A model generated the notes under the pieces. That model saw nothing but the letters and a program-made list of their open reading frames with translations. It was not told the origin of the DNA and searched no databases. A program made the position numbers and the translations under genes. DNA of 27,287 nucleotides from an uncultured Candidatus Saccharibacteria bacterium (lineage in GTDB: Bacteria; Patescibacteriota; Saccharimonadia; Saccharimonadales; Saccharimonadaceae). The stretch's first letter is position 1. Every line of letters begins with the position of its first letter. Location: the NCBI GenBank assembly GCA_947364965.1, contig CANAUU010000004.1, forward strand, positions 1 to 27,287, given 5' to 3'. Below, piece after piece: positions 1 to 7,515 of this stretch.

Positions 1-184
1 GGTGGACGGGGAACGCCGCGCCGCTATTATGCGCAACCACTCTGCCTGCCATCTGCTGCAGGCTGCCCTGCGGAAGGTGATCAAAATGCGCCACGACGAT
101 CTCATCAACACTATAACGATGACAAGCGAAATCCAGCATCACCATCGAATCTACTCCGCCTGACACTGCCAACACTTTTTTCAC
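1..184 (-). CDS. tilS: tRNA(Ile)-lysidine synthase, N-terminal part (runs off the left edge)
   Basis: TilS uses ATP to attach lysine to C34 of the CAU-anticodon tRNA-Ile so that it reads AUA; it acts in the cytoplasm. The visible 61 residues start VKKVLAVSGGVDSMVMLD, which contains the PP-loop ATP-binding signature SGGxDS at residues 8-13. AHFDH at about residues 33-37 sits where the family usually has HFNH. I chose the GTG at 184-182 because AAGGAG (193-198, minus strand) lies 8 nt upstream and an ATG further up is closed at once by an in-frame TAG. The gene is divergent from lepA across 97 bp. The rest of the protein is outside the window, so TilS rather than another PP-loop ATPase rests on the N-terminal motif and spacing. 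Confidence 0.8.
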   Translation of the reverse strand, partial: MKKVLAVSGGVDSMVMLDFACHRYSVDEIVVAHFDHLPQGSLQQMAGRVVAHNSGAAFPVH

Positions 185-243
185 TAGCAAAACTCCTTCA
201 TAAACCCTAGCGCATATTTCATCTAGCCCCTAATCTCCAGAAA

Positions 244-272
244 TTGCCAAAACCAACGCTATATGGTAATAT
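244..272 (+). promoter_or_regulatory. lepA promoter, near-leaderless
   Basis: TTGCCA (244-249), a 17-bp spacer and TAATAT (267-272), with TG at 264-265 making an extended -10. The ATG of lepA starts at 282, 9 nt past the -10 box, so the predicted 5' UTR is only about 0-4 nt. No Shine-Dalgarno is visible. Computed by eye from consensus. Confidence 0.6.
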
Positions 273-281
273 TATAACATA

Positions 282-2066
282 ATGAACCCTTCTAAAATCC
301 GTAATTTCTGTATTATTGCCCATATTGACCATGGCAAATCCACCATTGCTGATCGCATGATGGAGCTGACGGGCACGGTCTCTGCGCGCGAAATGAAATC
401 CCAACTCCTCGATTCTATGGAACTCGAGCGCGAGAAGGGAATCACAATTAAGCTTACTCCAGTTCAGATGAAGTGGCGCGATTATACCCTGAATCTCATC
501 GACACTCCTGGCCATGTCGATTTCTCCTACGAAGTTTCTCGTTCTCTCCAGGCCGTCGAAGCAGCCGTCCTCGTCGTCGACGCAACTCAGGGCATCCAAG
601 CCCAAACCCTCGCCAATGTCTACCTCGCCCTCGAGCAGGACCTCTACATTATCCCGGTCATCAACAAAATTGACCTGCCAGCTGCCGACGTTGAGAAAGT
701 CAGCGCCGAAATCGTTAATCTTCTCGGCTGTTCGCCTGAAGAAATCATCCCAGTCTCCGGCAAAACCGGTCTCAATATTGACAAGATCCTTGATCGCATT
801 GTTGAAACCGCGCCCGCGCCTCGTCAGCCAGCCAACCCGACCGGTGCCACTCGCGCTCTCATTTTCGACTCCTATTTCGATGATTATCGCGGTGTTATTC
901 TCTATGTCCGCATTTTCGAGGGTAAAATCGATAAGAACTCCGAAATTCGCATGATGGCTGCCGCGACGAATGGTCTCGCCCTCGAAGTTGGCTCACTTAC
1001 GCCCAAAATGGCTCCGCAACCCTATCTCGAGGAGGGAAGTATTGGCTATATCGTCACCAACCTGAAGACTACTCGCGAAGCCAAAGTCGGCGACACCGTC
1101 ACCTTGGCTAAATCTCCTGCCCCTGAACCTCTCCCTGGTTATAAAAACGTCCTACCATTCGTCTATGCTGGGTTCTTCCCGGTCTCCAACGACCAATATC
1201 AAGATCTCAAAGACGCCGTCGAGAAACTCGCTATGTCCGATTCCGCTCTCCATTTCGAGCCGGAAAATTCTCCTGTTCTCGGCTTCGGTCTCCGCATTGG
1301 CTTCCTCGGTTTATTACACATGGATATTATCCGCGAGCGGCTTGAACGTGAATTCAATCTCGATCTCGTCGTCACCAATCCTAGTACTAACTACGAAGTG
1401 ACCTTAAGCGATAGCGAGAATCTCAACATTCGTTCCGCCGCTAACCTCCCTGACCAATCCCTAATTCAAGAAATCCGCGAACCTTGGGTAAAAGGCGAGA
1501 TTATTCTCCCGCAAGGCATGATTGGTGGTGTCCTTGGTCTCATCAATGAGAAACGTGGTCACCAAACCAACTTGAGTTATATCGAAGATCGCGCCGTTAT
1601 CGATTTTGAAGCCCCCATGGCGAACCTTCTCACCGATTTCTATGACCAACTCAAATCTATCACCTCCGGCTACGCCAGTTTTAATTATGAACTTTCCAAT
1701 TACCGTGCCGAAGACCTTGTGCGACTTGATTTTCTCGTGGCTGGAAATCGCGTGGATGCTCTGAGCCTCATGTGCCACCGCTCCGAAGCCGACGCGCTCG
1801 GCCGCGAAATCACGAAAAAACTCAAAGAAGCCATTCCTCGCCAGAACTTCGAGGTCGCCCTCCAAGCCGCCATCGGCGCGAAGATCATTGCTCGCGAAAC
1901 CATCGGCGCCTATCGCAAAGACGTCACTGTCAAAATCCATACCGGCGACCGTGATCGTAAAGCTAAGCTTCTCGACAAACAGAAAAAAGGCAAAGCTCGC
2001 ATGAAACGTTTCGGTAAAATCGATATTCCTTCCGAAGCTTTCACCGTTATGCTGAAACGCGATTAA
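282..2066 (+). CDS. lepA: Elongation factor 4 (back-translocating GTPase LepA)
   Basis: EF-4/LepA is a ribosome-associated translational GTPase of the EF-G family. The 594-aa product has the normal length. It shows the G1 loop AHIDHGKST at residues 13-21, the G3 region DTPGHVDF, and NKID as G4, followed by EF-G-like domains and the LepA-specific C-terminal domain. The extreme C-terminus is rich in Lys and Arg (about residues 550-594), as expected for tRNA contact. The ATG at 282 follows the promoter almost directly, so the mRNA is probably leaderless. The gene ends one base before the folD stop on the other strand, leaving no room for a terminator between them. Codons strongly favour C-ending forms, like most genes in this window. 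Confidence 0.97.
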   Translation: MNPSKIRNFCIIAHIDHGKSTIADRMMELTGTVSAREMKSQLLDSMELEREKGITIKLTPVQMKWRDYTLNLIDTPGHVDFSYEVSRSLQAVEAAVLVVDATQGIQAQTLANVYLALEQDLYIIPVINKIDLPAADVEKVSAEIVNLLGCSPEEIIPVSGKTGLNIDKILDRIVETAPAPRQPANPTGATRALIFDSYFDDYRGVILYVRIFEGKIDKNSEIRMMAAATNGLALEVGSLTPKMAPQPYLEEGSIGYIVTNLKTTREAKVGDTVTLAKSPAPEPLPGYKNVLPFVYAGFFPVSNDQYQDLKDAVEKLAMSDSALHFEPENSPVLGFGLRIGFLGLLHMDIIRERLEREFNLDLVVTNPSTNYEVTLSDSENLNIRSAANLPDQSLIQEIREPWVKGEIILPQGMIGGVLGLINEKRGHQTNLSYIEDRAVIDFEAPMANLLTDFYDQLKSITSGYASFNYELSNYRAEDLVRLDFLVAGNRVDALSLMCHRSEADALGREITKKLKEAIPRQNFEVALQAAIGAKIIARETIGAYRKDVTVKIHTGDRDRKAKLLDKQKKGKARMKRFGKIDIPSEAFTVMLKRD

Positions 2067-2067
2067 T

Positions 2068-2880
2068 CTATTGCTTATTCGCCGCTATCAAGACGTGTTC
2101 AAACAATGCTGTCACGGTTAGCGGCCCTACGCCTCCGATTTTCGGCGTAATCGCTGCGAGATCATCTCGCTCGCGCACACTATCATCCACATCTCCGACC
2201 AGCACTCCACCTTCGCTCGCCGTCCCCGCATCAACCACAACCGCACCTGGCCTTAGCATATCACCTTTTATCAGATGCGCCGATCCTGTCGCGCTAACTA
2301 TCACGTCGAAGTCCTTCAATTGATTCAAATCATCACCCCGCCTAAACACCGTCACATCGTATCCCGAATCTTCCCACATCCTGAACAGTGGCGCGCCAAT
2401 CAGCCTCCCTCGTCCGACCAGCGCAATCTTTTTCTGCGTCAGGTCGATATCATATCCTGCGAGTAGCCAATTTATTGCCGTCGCCGTTGCCGACTCGAAC
2501 TCTGCCTGCTCGCCATTCGCAATTCGCTCTTCGGTTCCGAGCCCATCAACATCCTTCGCCGCCACAATACTCCCCACTACCGCATCGGTTTCAGTTGGAT
2601 CTTTCAACGGCAACTGCACAATCACACCATGTATATCATCCCGCGTATTCGCTTCGCGTACCGCTGCGTCTACATCCTCTCGGTGCCAATCCTCAACTTC
2701 GACCCCAATGTCTTCGCCGTAGCGCTGTTTCAAATGCACATATTTCAGAATCACCGAGCTATCATTATTCCGAATAATCACTAACTTTGGCACTATCTTC
2801 CGTGCCCGCAACACGCGCACCATGTGCGCCTGATTTTCTTTCATATACCCCGCCAACTCCGAGCCACAAAGCAACTTCAT
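2068..2880 (-). CDS. folD: Bifunctional methylenetetrahydrofolate dehydrogenase / cyclohydrolase
   Basis: FolD interconverts 5,10-methylene-, 5,10-methenyl- and 10-formyl-tetrahydrofolate with NADP, supplying one-carbon units. At 270 aa it is slightly short (family about 280-300). Conserved features: the catalytic Lys in YVHLK (K51), VQLPL (residues 88-92), KDVDG (109-113), a dinucleotide-binding VGRGRLIG near residue 155, VGDVD, and GGVGPLT near the C-terminus. The usual PCTPxG substrate loop is replaced by ESATATAI, and TPVPGG reads TPKIGG, so the active site is divergent. The ATG at 2880 has a strong AAGGAGG Shine-Dalgarno. The murB stop is 48 bp upstream on the same strand, so the two are probably co-transcribed. 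Family assignment is firm; whether both activities remain is uncertain. Confidence 0.88.
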   Translation of the reverse strand: MKLLCGSELAGYMKENQAHMVRVLRARKIVPKLVIIRNNDSSVILKYVHLKQRYGEDIGVEVEDWHREDVDAAVREANTRDDIHGVIVQLPLKDPTETDAVVGSIVAAKDVDGLGTEERIANGEQAEFESATATAINWLLAGYDIDLTQKKIALVGRGRLIGAPLFRMWEDSGYDVTVFRRGDDLNQLKDFDVIVSATGSAHLIKGDMLRPGAVVVDAGTASEGGVLVGDVDDSVRERDDLAAITPKIGGVGPLTVTALFEHVLIAANKQ

Positions 2881-2928
2881 CTCTCCTCCTTATCACTTTA
2901 CCTATATGCTATATAGGCCGACGCTAAA

Positions 2929-3966
2929 TCATTTCAACTTATCCTTCGTTGTCATTTCCACTGGCTCTTGTTCTAGAACTAGCCCAAATTTCTCCGCCAC
3001 CGTTCCAACAATTTCCTCTCGTGCCGCCGCTAGGTCTGCATAACTCTTCGCGCTCTCGTTTATCAAAACTAACGCTGCTTTGTCGCTCACGCGCATCCCC
3101 CGCATAATTTCTCCCTTCAGCCCGCACGCCTCAATCAGCCATCCAGAATTAATCTTTCCACCCCCATCCTTATTTCGCCATAGCGGAATGCCCTGACTTT
3201 CTGCCGCATCTGCTCCGGCCTTGTCGACGTGAATATTCTTGAAAAAACTCCCTGCGCTCGCCACCTTCTCCGGATCGGGTAGTTTCTCATTCCGGATAAT
3301 CGACACCATCCGTCGAATGTTTTGCGGCGAAAAATCCGTTTCCTTATGCTCGTCAATATATCGCTGCAGGGAATTATAAAACGGCGGTTCTAAATTCTTC
3401 GCTTGAAGTCGCACCGTCACTGCCACGATGAAAAACCTCCCCGCATCTTCGCCATGATTAAAACGCGTATGTCGATACCCCATTTTCATTTCATCTTTCG
3501 TGAGTGTCACGAATTCCCGCGTCTTCGTATCGAAAGCCTCGACATTCTTAATCACTTGTGCAATATCTTGTCCATACGCCCCAATATTTTGAACTGGCGC
3601 CGCCCCCAAAGTCCCCGGGATCAAACTCATCGCCTCAATCCCGGAATATCCTCGTTCACACGCAAAACCCACAAAATCATCCCAAACTTCTCCTCCCATC
3701 CCCCGAAGCATAATCTCTCCGTCGCTCTCGTCAACAATTTCAATTCCGCGCAATTTGTTTATAATTACTACTCCCGGAAATCCCTCATCATGTCCCAGCG
3801 TGTTCGCTCCACCACCCATCATCCAGACCGGCAGCCCCTTTTCCTCAGCGAACTTAAAAGCCTCCGCGACATCCTCCTTCGACTCCACTTCCAACACAAA
3901 CCGCGCTGGCCCGCCCAATCGCATCGTCGTAAGTTCAGAAATCAAAACATTCTCTCGAATCTTCAT
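2929..3966 (-). CDS. murB: UDP-N-acetylenolpyruvoylglucosamine reductase
   Basis: MurB is the FAD enzyme that reduces UDP-GlcNAc-enolpyruvate to UDP-MurNAc, the second committed step of peptidoglycan synthesis in the cytoplasm. The 345-aa product has the FAD-domain motifs TTMRLGG and GGGANTL, the IPGTLGAAPVQNIGAYGQDI block, GYRHTRF, and AGSFFKN, whose Ser is the expected proton donor. The PVQNIGAYG form and the length fit the type I (E. coli-like) subclass. I use the ATG at 3966: the upstream GTG at 3984 would place TATAAT inside the coding region, whereas the ATG lies exactly 6 nt after that box. The product starts MKIRENVLIS. folD follows 48 bp downstream. Confidence 0.95.
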   Translation of the reverse strand: MKIRENVLISELTTMRLGGPARFVLEVESKEDVAEAFKFAEEKGLPVWMMGGGANTLGHDEGFPGVVIINKLRGIEIVDESDGEIMLRGMGGEVWDDFVGFACERGYSGIEAMSLIPGTLGAAPVQNIGAYGQDIAQVIKNVEAFDTKTREFVTLTKDEMKMGYRHTRFNHGEDAGRFFIVAVTVRLQAKNLEPPFYNSLQRYIDEHKETDFSPQNIRRMVSIIRNEKLPDPEKVASAGSFFKNIHVDKAGADAAESQGIPLWRNKDGGGKINSGWLIEACGLKGEIMRGMRVSDKAALVLINESAKSYADLAAAREEIVGTVAEKFGLVLEQEPVEMTTKDKLK

Positions 3967-3972
3967 TACTAC

Positions 3973-3981
3973 ATTATACCA
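3973..3981 (-). promoter_or_regulatory. murB extended -10 element (leaderless start)
   Basis: On the minus strand TGGTATAAT is an extended -10, with TATAAT at 3973-3978. Six nucleotides separate it from the ATG at 3966, so the predicted +1 is the A of the start codon. There is no Shine-Dalgarno and no convincing -35. Confidence 0.6.
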
Positions 3982-4116
3982 CACCTCCGTCGACCTTATT
4001 CTGGACTATCCTTAACTCGGGTAGAAAAGTATAGATAAACGAAGAATCTTGACCTGACTACTTTTTCAAAACTGGTCAGGCAGAATTTGTGTTATAACAG
4101 GGGTAAACAGCGTTCG

Positions 4117-4147
4117 AAAAGCGGACAAAAATGCGCATTTTGTCCGC
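4117..4147 (-). terminator. Strong hairpin, possible terminator of the 4521-6083 transcript
   Basis: GCGGACAAAA (4121-4130) and TTTTGTCCGC (4138-4147) form a perfect 10-bp stem with a 7-nt loop. Read on the minus strand the stem is followed by TTTT (4117-4120), so it could end transcription coming from the surface-protein gene at 4521-6083, or insulate murB. On the plus strand an extended -10 (TGTTATAAC, 4090-4098) lies upstream and GGTTTTT follows about 10 nt past the stem, so a short plus-strand RNA is an alternative. The U-tract is short in either direction. Confidence 0.45.
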
Positions 4148-4200
4148 CCTGCTCGGTTTTTATTGATTGAAGAGTTTAGATCATGATTTTCTGGTATCTT

Positions 4201-4468
4201 CTCCGCCCCAGCCGCCGCCCTATCAAGTAGTTTGCTTCTTGCTTATCTTTCCATGTGATGCGTTTTGGGGATGAGTTTCGTTTCGCAGGAAGTCTATAGG
4301 CGATTTGTTGGACGTCTTTAGTTTTCTGCGGAACTTGAAGCATACATAGCGTGATATCGAATTGTAAAAAAGGAATAGGTATGTGCTATATCGGAACTAT
4401 ATTATATATGGATATTTGGAGGGCTTCCATATTATAACTACTTGGTAGGTGCGGTGGCTGGGGCGGAG
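4201..4468. repeat. ~270-bp element bounded by imperfect inverted repeats
   Basis: The left arm (4201-4232, beginning CTCCGCCCCAGCC) and the right arm (4436-4468) are reverse complements over about 32 nt with 4 mismatches and one extra base; the outer 13 bp are perfect. The ~200-bp interior is AT-rich, has no ORF longer than about 16 codons, and contains a smaller 7-bp hairpin (ATATGGA/TCCATAT near 4408-4435). The element lies just past the 3' end of the surface-protein gene. It could be a MITE-like mobile element or the base of a long RNA stem in a 3' UTR. The remaining 4019-4520 holds no gene that I can support. Confidence 0.7.
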
Positions 4469-4520
4469 GAACCTTAGAGAGTTGGAACTGGTGCCCCAAG
4501 CCCCAAGCCCGAACTAATGG

Positions 4521-6083
4521 TTAGCGGGCGAGGCAGCGAACGGAATATCCAGCATGTTTAGCGCTAGAATACGCTGAATCAATAAAATCGGCATCGTTAA
4601 AAACTAGACCCAGTGCATGAGTGACTTCAGTGCCTTGAAAAGACAACCAATAACGACCATTAAGACCTGCATAAGCGAGCAAATCACTGTCTTGCCAAAC
4701 CATACCATTTCTTACAAAATATAGTGGGGCACTAGCTAGCTTGCCTACATCGGAACCTATTGAAGAAGCCTCTATTAAACTATTGAAGCTATTATTGGAT
4801 CCTGGCAACTTCCACCCCTTTGGGCAAATCGAACCAGTGGCTTGCTCTTCCGTAGCTGCCTCACCTGTCCCCGCCGTGGCCGCGTTCCATTGATAGTGAT
4901 TACCGACAATGTAATGAGCTAATTCAGCATTATTCTGAGTAGTCGGGGTACTGTAGGCTGTAAATTGTTCCGGGCACTGCGCGAGATCATTTCTCTGAGT
5001 ACCACAATTATTAGGAGCCATAGGATTTATAATACGATAGTTTCCAAGGTTCCATGACCTTTGCCCTAGATGGTCTGGAAGAATAGTTGAAGCATCAGCA
5101 ATAGTTGCTGTCGGCTCAAATAGATTTTTGTCTGTATGACCTTCAGCTGCGGATTTAACGTTGGATGGTATCCAGGCCTCTTTTACGTCTGAAGTCTCCG
5201 GAATAAGCAATACGCCAGTCCCCGCATCGGCTCCAGCAAGACCATATGTTAGGTCCAAGTCAAGGTTTTGCGTCATCCAACAATTATTATCGGCTAGTTT
5301 CGTCACCCAGTAGTATTTGCCATCCCGGACGTCTCTGAGTTGTTTGGTTTCATATATTGTACTGGCATTACAAATTGCGGTTGTCATATCTTGCATATTG
5401 GCAATATCGGTCAGTGTAGTTTGTAGTGGGCTACTCACCACACTCATAGTAATCGTATTCTTATAAGTATCTGCTGGTTTCTGGTCATTAACCTTAGCCG
5501 CAAAACTTAACATAATATTCTTTGTATCTGACGTTATCTTCTTATTAGTATTCTCTACTAACTTATCACCATGACCAGATACTGATACTGCTTTGTAGAC
5601 TGCTCCTTCTGGAACAGTAGTTCCTTCACTAGCACTATAGCCCCAAGTATTCACATCCATATCATCATAAGTCTTAGCAGCACTAGTCCCAGCAATCACA
5701 TTATTACTATCTTTCTGCCCCACTAGGTTCACACTACTACCTTTGAGATATACAGCATACCCTCCAGAGTTGGAAACATTAACACTTGCAAGTACATTTA
5801 CTTGTGCAGACTGTCCAGCTGCTGTGGTCGGGGTCAGTGCTGTCGACCCAGAAGCTGGAGAGAAGGAAATCCCAACCGTTGATGGAATATCGGCAAGGGG
5901 CATGATCCCAGCATCCTCATTGCTCTGAGAGTTGACAGAAGAGGAGTTCTCCTCGTTCTCGCCTTCCATCGCATTCGCTGGCGAACTCACAAACGGGTTT
6001 ACCAATAAAAATGCCAGCACAGCCAAGCCCAAACAGCTCATTCCTTCGGCACAATTAACTTTTCTATTTTGGTTCTGTAGCAT
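4521..6083 (-). CDS. Secreted surface protein with C-terminal FISUMP domain
   Basis: The 520-aa product starts with a signal peptide (hydrophobic core at about residues 16-32, likely cleavage after ANA near residue 39), so it is exported. Residues ~70-225 form a Ser/Thr-rich beta-type domain with the motif NTWGYS and a terminal DTYKNTITMSV; the secreted protein at 16845-17594 shares this domain. Residues ~230-520 match the Fibrobacter succinogenes major paralogous (FISUMP) domain pattern: DGKYYWVTKLADNNCWMTQN, then ICPKGWKLP, and the end GYSVRCLAR. Function is unknown; FISUMP proteins are typically cell-surface. The ATG at 6083 has AGGAGG at 6088-6093 and a long structured leader. Codon use is more mixed and AT-richer than in neighbouring housekeeping genes. 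No C-terminal anchor or sorting motif is visible. Confidence 0.85.
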   Translation of the reverse strand: MLQNQNRKVNCAEGMSCLGLAVLAFLLVNPFVSSPANAMEGENEENSSSVNSQSNEDAGIMPLADIPSTVGISFSPASGSTALTPTTAAGQSAQVNVLASVNVSNSGGYAVYLKGSSVNLVGQKDSNNVIAGTSAAKTYDDMDVNTWGYSASEGTTVPEGAVYKAVSVSGHGDKLVENTNKKITSDTKNIMLSFAAKVNDQKPADTYKNTITMSVVSSPLQTTLTDIANMQDMTTAICNASTIYETKQLRDVRDGKYYWVTKLADNNCWMTQNLDLDLTYGLAGADAGTGVLLIPETSDVKEAWIPSNVKSAAEGHTDKNLFEPTATIADASTILPDHLGQRSWNLGNYRIINPMAPNNCGTQRNDLAQCPEQFTAYSTPTTQNNAELAHYIVGNHYQWNAATAGTGEAATEEQATGSICPKGWKLPGSNNSFNSLIEASSIGSDVGKLASAPLYFVRNGMVWQDSDLLAYAGLNGRYWLSFQGTEVTHALGLVFNDADFIDSAYSSAKHAGYSVRCLAR

Positions 6084-6096
6084 TGGCCCTCCTTTT

Positions 6097-6315
6097 GGGT
6101 ATTAGACACCCGCTGAGCGTCGCCAAGCTTCAGCCATAGAAACCAAAACGACACCGCAGCAGGTGTCTAAGCCTGTATGAGCCAATCCGTGAGCGCAAAC
6201 TGCACAGAATCGTACTGCATTGCTGCGATGCCGTCACCGGCATACAAAACTATGCAATTAAACGCTCACAATAAAAATACGAATTGGCTATACCATTTAT
6301 ACAAACTTAGACACC
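6097..6315 (-). promoter_or_regulatory. Large structured 5' leader with mutually exclusive helices (candidate riboswitch-like element)
   Basis: Read on the minus strand between the promoter and the Shine-Dalgarno. GGTGTCTAAG (6306-6315) pairs perfectly with CTTAGACACC (6162-6171), and the helix continues for 7 more pairs. Inside are AGCCAATTC/GGATTGGCT, GTGAGCG/CGCTCAC, an 8-bp helix, and a hairpin ATGCCG-GTGA-CGGCAT with a GNRA loop, forming one long rod. The strand at 6162-6171 can instead pair locally as GACACC-TGCTGC-GGTGTC (6150-6167), or with GGTGTCTAA at 6102-6110. That last copy also folds on itself (GGGT...ACCC, 6097-6111) right before the Shine-Dalgarno. I recognise no known riboswitch class. 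Alternatives are a plain stabilising leader, a protein-binding site, or a DNA palindrome. Confidence 0.6.
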
Positions 6316-6318
6316 CTC

Positions 6319-6327
6319 ATTATAACA
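6319..6327 (-). promoter_or_regulatory. Extended -10 promoter of the FISUMP surface-protein gene
   Basis: On the minus strand TGTTATAAT is an extended -10 (TATAAT at 6319-6324). Initiation would fall near 6312-6315, at the 5' strand of the first leader helix, giving a 5' UTR of about 230 nt. No good -35 is visible. Confidence 0.55.
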
Positions 6328-6447
6328 CACAAAAATAAACTTGTGCGGAAAAATCAAAAATCCAAAAAATCGTAAGGTCCCAAAACCACAACTAAAAACT
6401 CCACACAAAAACGCTTAAAAATCAAAATCCTGAAACCCAAAAGTCAA

Positions 6448-6470
6448 CAAAAAAACGAGCCTCCGCTCGT
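6448..6470 (-). terminator. Rho-independent terminator of tRNA-Lys
   Basis: On the minus strand ACGAGC-GGAG-GCTCGT forms a 6-bp stem with a 4-nt loop followed by a run of seven T. It lies 14 nt past the CCA end of tRNA-Lys and upstream of the surface-protein promoter. Confidence 0.85.
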
Positions 6471-6483
6471 AAAATCCATAAAA

Positions 6484-6560
6484 TGGTGAGTCGGGAGGGG
6501 ATCGAACCCTCGACACCCTGCTTAAGAGGCAGGTGCTCTAACCAGCTGAGCTACCGACCC
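6484..6560 (-). tRNA. tRNA-Lys (anticodon CTT)
   Basis: A complete cloverleaf on the minus strand. The acceptor GGGTCGG pairs with CCGACTC. The anticodon arm CCTGC-CTCTTAA-GCAGG gives anticodon CTT, reading AAG. The T-arm contains GGTTCGATCCC, and the discriminator A is followed by an encoded CCA (6484-6486). A TGATATAAT extended -10 lies about 40 nt upstream and a terminator follows. Confidence 0.96.
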
Positions 6561-6599
6561 GAATTGTTAAACCGACGAGCCACAACTCATCTACCGACA

Positions 6600-6608
6600 A
6601 TTATATCA
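6600..6608 (-). promoter_or_regulatory. tRNA-Lys extended -10 promoter
   Basis: On the minus strand TGATATAAT is an extended -10, with TATAAT at 6600-6605. The predicted start is about 33 nt before the mature tRNA 5' end. No clear -35. Confidence 0.5.
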
Positions 6609-6747
6609 CCATTCCCAAAAAAAGGAAGCCCCAAAATCCTCACGTATCACAAAGCCATGCGCATTTCAAAATCTCGCAAGTTCCACCCCCCCAAGTTAAA
6701 ATCAACTCCTCACCCCGCCAAAATCCTCAGAAACCTCAAATCTGTTA

Positions 6748-6753
6748 TATAAT
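6748..6753 (+). promoter_or_regulatory. -10 element of the 6760-12338 operon (leaderless start)
   Basis: TATAAT at 6748-6753. An ATG directly abuts it at 6754 and a second in-frame ATG starts at 6760, exactly 6 nt after the box. Normal -10 to +1 spacing puts transcription start at the second ATG, so the first one would not be transcribed. The -35 region is weak. Confidence 0.55.
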
Positions 6754-6759
6754 ATGTAT

Positions 6760-7515
6760 ATGGTTAATCAGAAAACTTATCAAGAACCCAAACCCACCCT
6801 CGCAATTATTATCGGCCTCATCGCCGCAAGCATCATCATCGGTGCCTGTCTTCTCTTCGTCATGAATAGAAATTCCGCTAATTCCCCCGACAATCCAGAA
6901 GTTGCCGTATTGGAGGCTCTCCCCGCGCCTGAACTCTCCGACGGTATTCGTGGTAGCGAGTTCGGTATCGACAAGAACATCAACGAAACCACTCTCGACA
7001 AATATCTCGGTCGCAGTGATACGGTCTATCGCGATATGCGCATGCTAAAAGATCCGGGGAACTACGAAGCTATTGGCGGCGATTCCTACCTTTCCGGCTT
7101 CGTCGAAGGTTTTGAAATCGTTCCGCTGCCATATATCGTCAACGTCGATGGACTTCCCGAGGCAGTTGGCGACACTTATACTGGCAAAACTCTCTTCACA
7201 AAAGCCGCTGACGGCGAATATCGTGCCAATTACGCTGAATCTCTGCCAATTCTCGAATATCTTTTCCCGAAGGATAAAAACATCTTTCTCATGTGTGGCG
7301 GCGGTGGCTACGCCGGCATGATGAAGACTATGCTGACGAAACTTGGCTGGGACGAAAACAAAATCTATAACGTTGGCGCCTACTGGTCTTACAATGGCGA
7401 CCATAATATTATCGTCAAAAATACCAATTATGGCGACACGACCTACGATTTTTGGAAAGTCCCCTATCACGACATTGATTTTAAGACTCTACACGAGCTA
7501 AAAAGTGAAAAATAA
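6760..7515 (+). CDS. Membrane-anchored rhodanese-like protein
   Basis: The 251-aa product has one N-terminal membrane segment (about residues 14-34), then an extracytoplasmic domain. That domain resembles a rhodanese fold: DKYLGRSDTVYRDMR in the position of the vIDvR strand, and a candidate catalytic loop with C179 in FLMCGGGGYAG followed by a helix and LGWDENKIYNVGAYW. Rhodaneses carry sulfur on the active-site Cys; the substrate here is unknown. A Cys in IIGAC (near residue 29) could also be a weak lipobox. The ATG at 6760 is preferred over 6754 because of promoter spacing. The gene overlaps the next one by 11 nt, implying translational coupling with a second thiol-fold protein. Fold assignment is from motif shape only. 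Confidence 0.65.
   Translation: MVNQKTYQEPKPTLAIIIGLIAASIIIGACLLFVMNRNSANSPDNPEVAVLEALPAPELSDGIRGSEFGIDKNINETTLDKYLGRSDTVYRDMRMLKDPGNYEAIGGDSYLSGFVEGFEIVPLPYIVNVDGLPEAVGDTYTGKTLFTKAADGEYRANYAESLPILEYLFPKDKNIFLMCGGGGYAGMMKTMLTKLGWDENKIYNVGAYWSYNGDHNIIVKNTNYGDTTYDFWKVPYHDIDFKTLHELKSEK

Noticed and set aside
4241..4320. Short ORFs inside the inverted-repeat element
   Set aside because: The longest is about 16 codons and lacks a ribosome site; no transposase fragment is visible.
6162..6315. Integron attC site interpretation of the long imperfect palindrome
   Set aside because: The ends lack the RYYYAAC/GTTRRRY core sites, and the palindrome lies exactly between promoter and Shine-Dalgarno, favouring an RNA leader.
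6483..6752. Plus-strand ORF over tRNA-Lys
   Set aside because: It begins inside the tRNA complement and gives a low-complexity product with no ribosome site.
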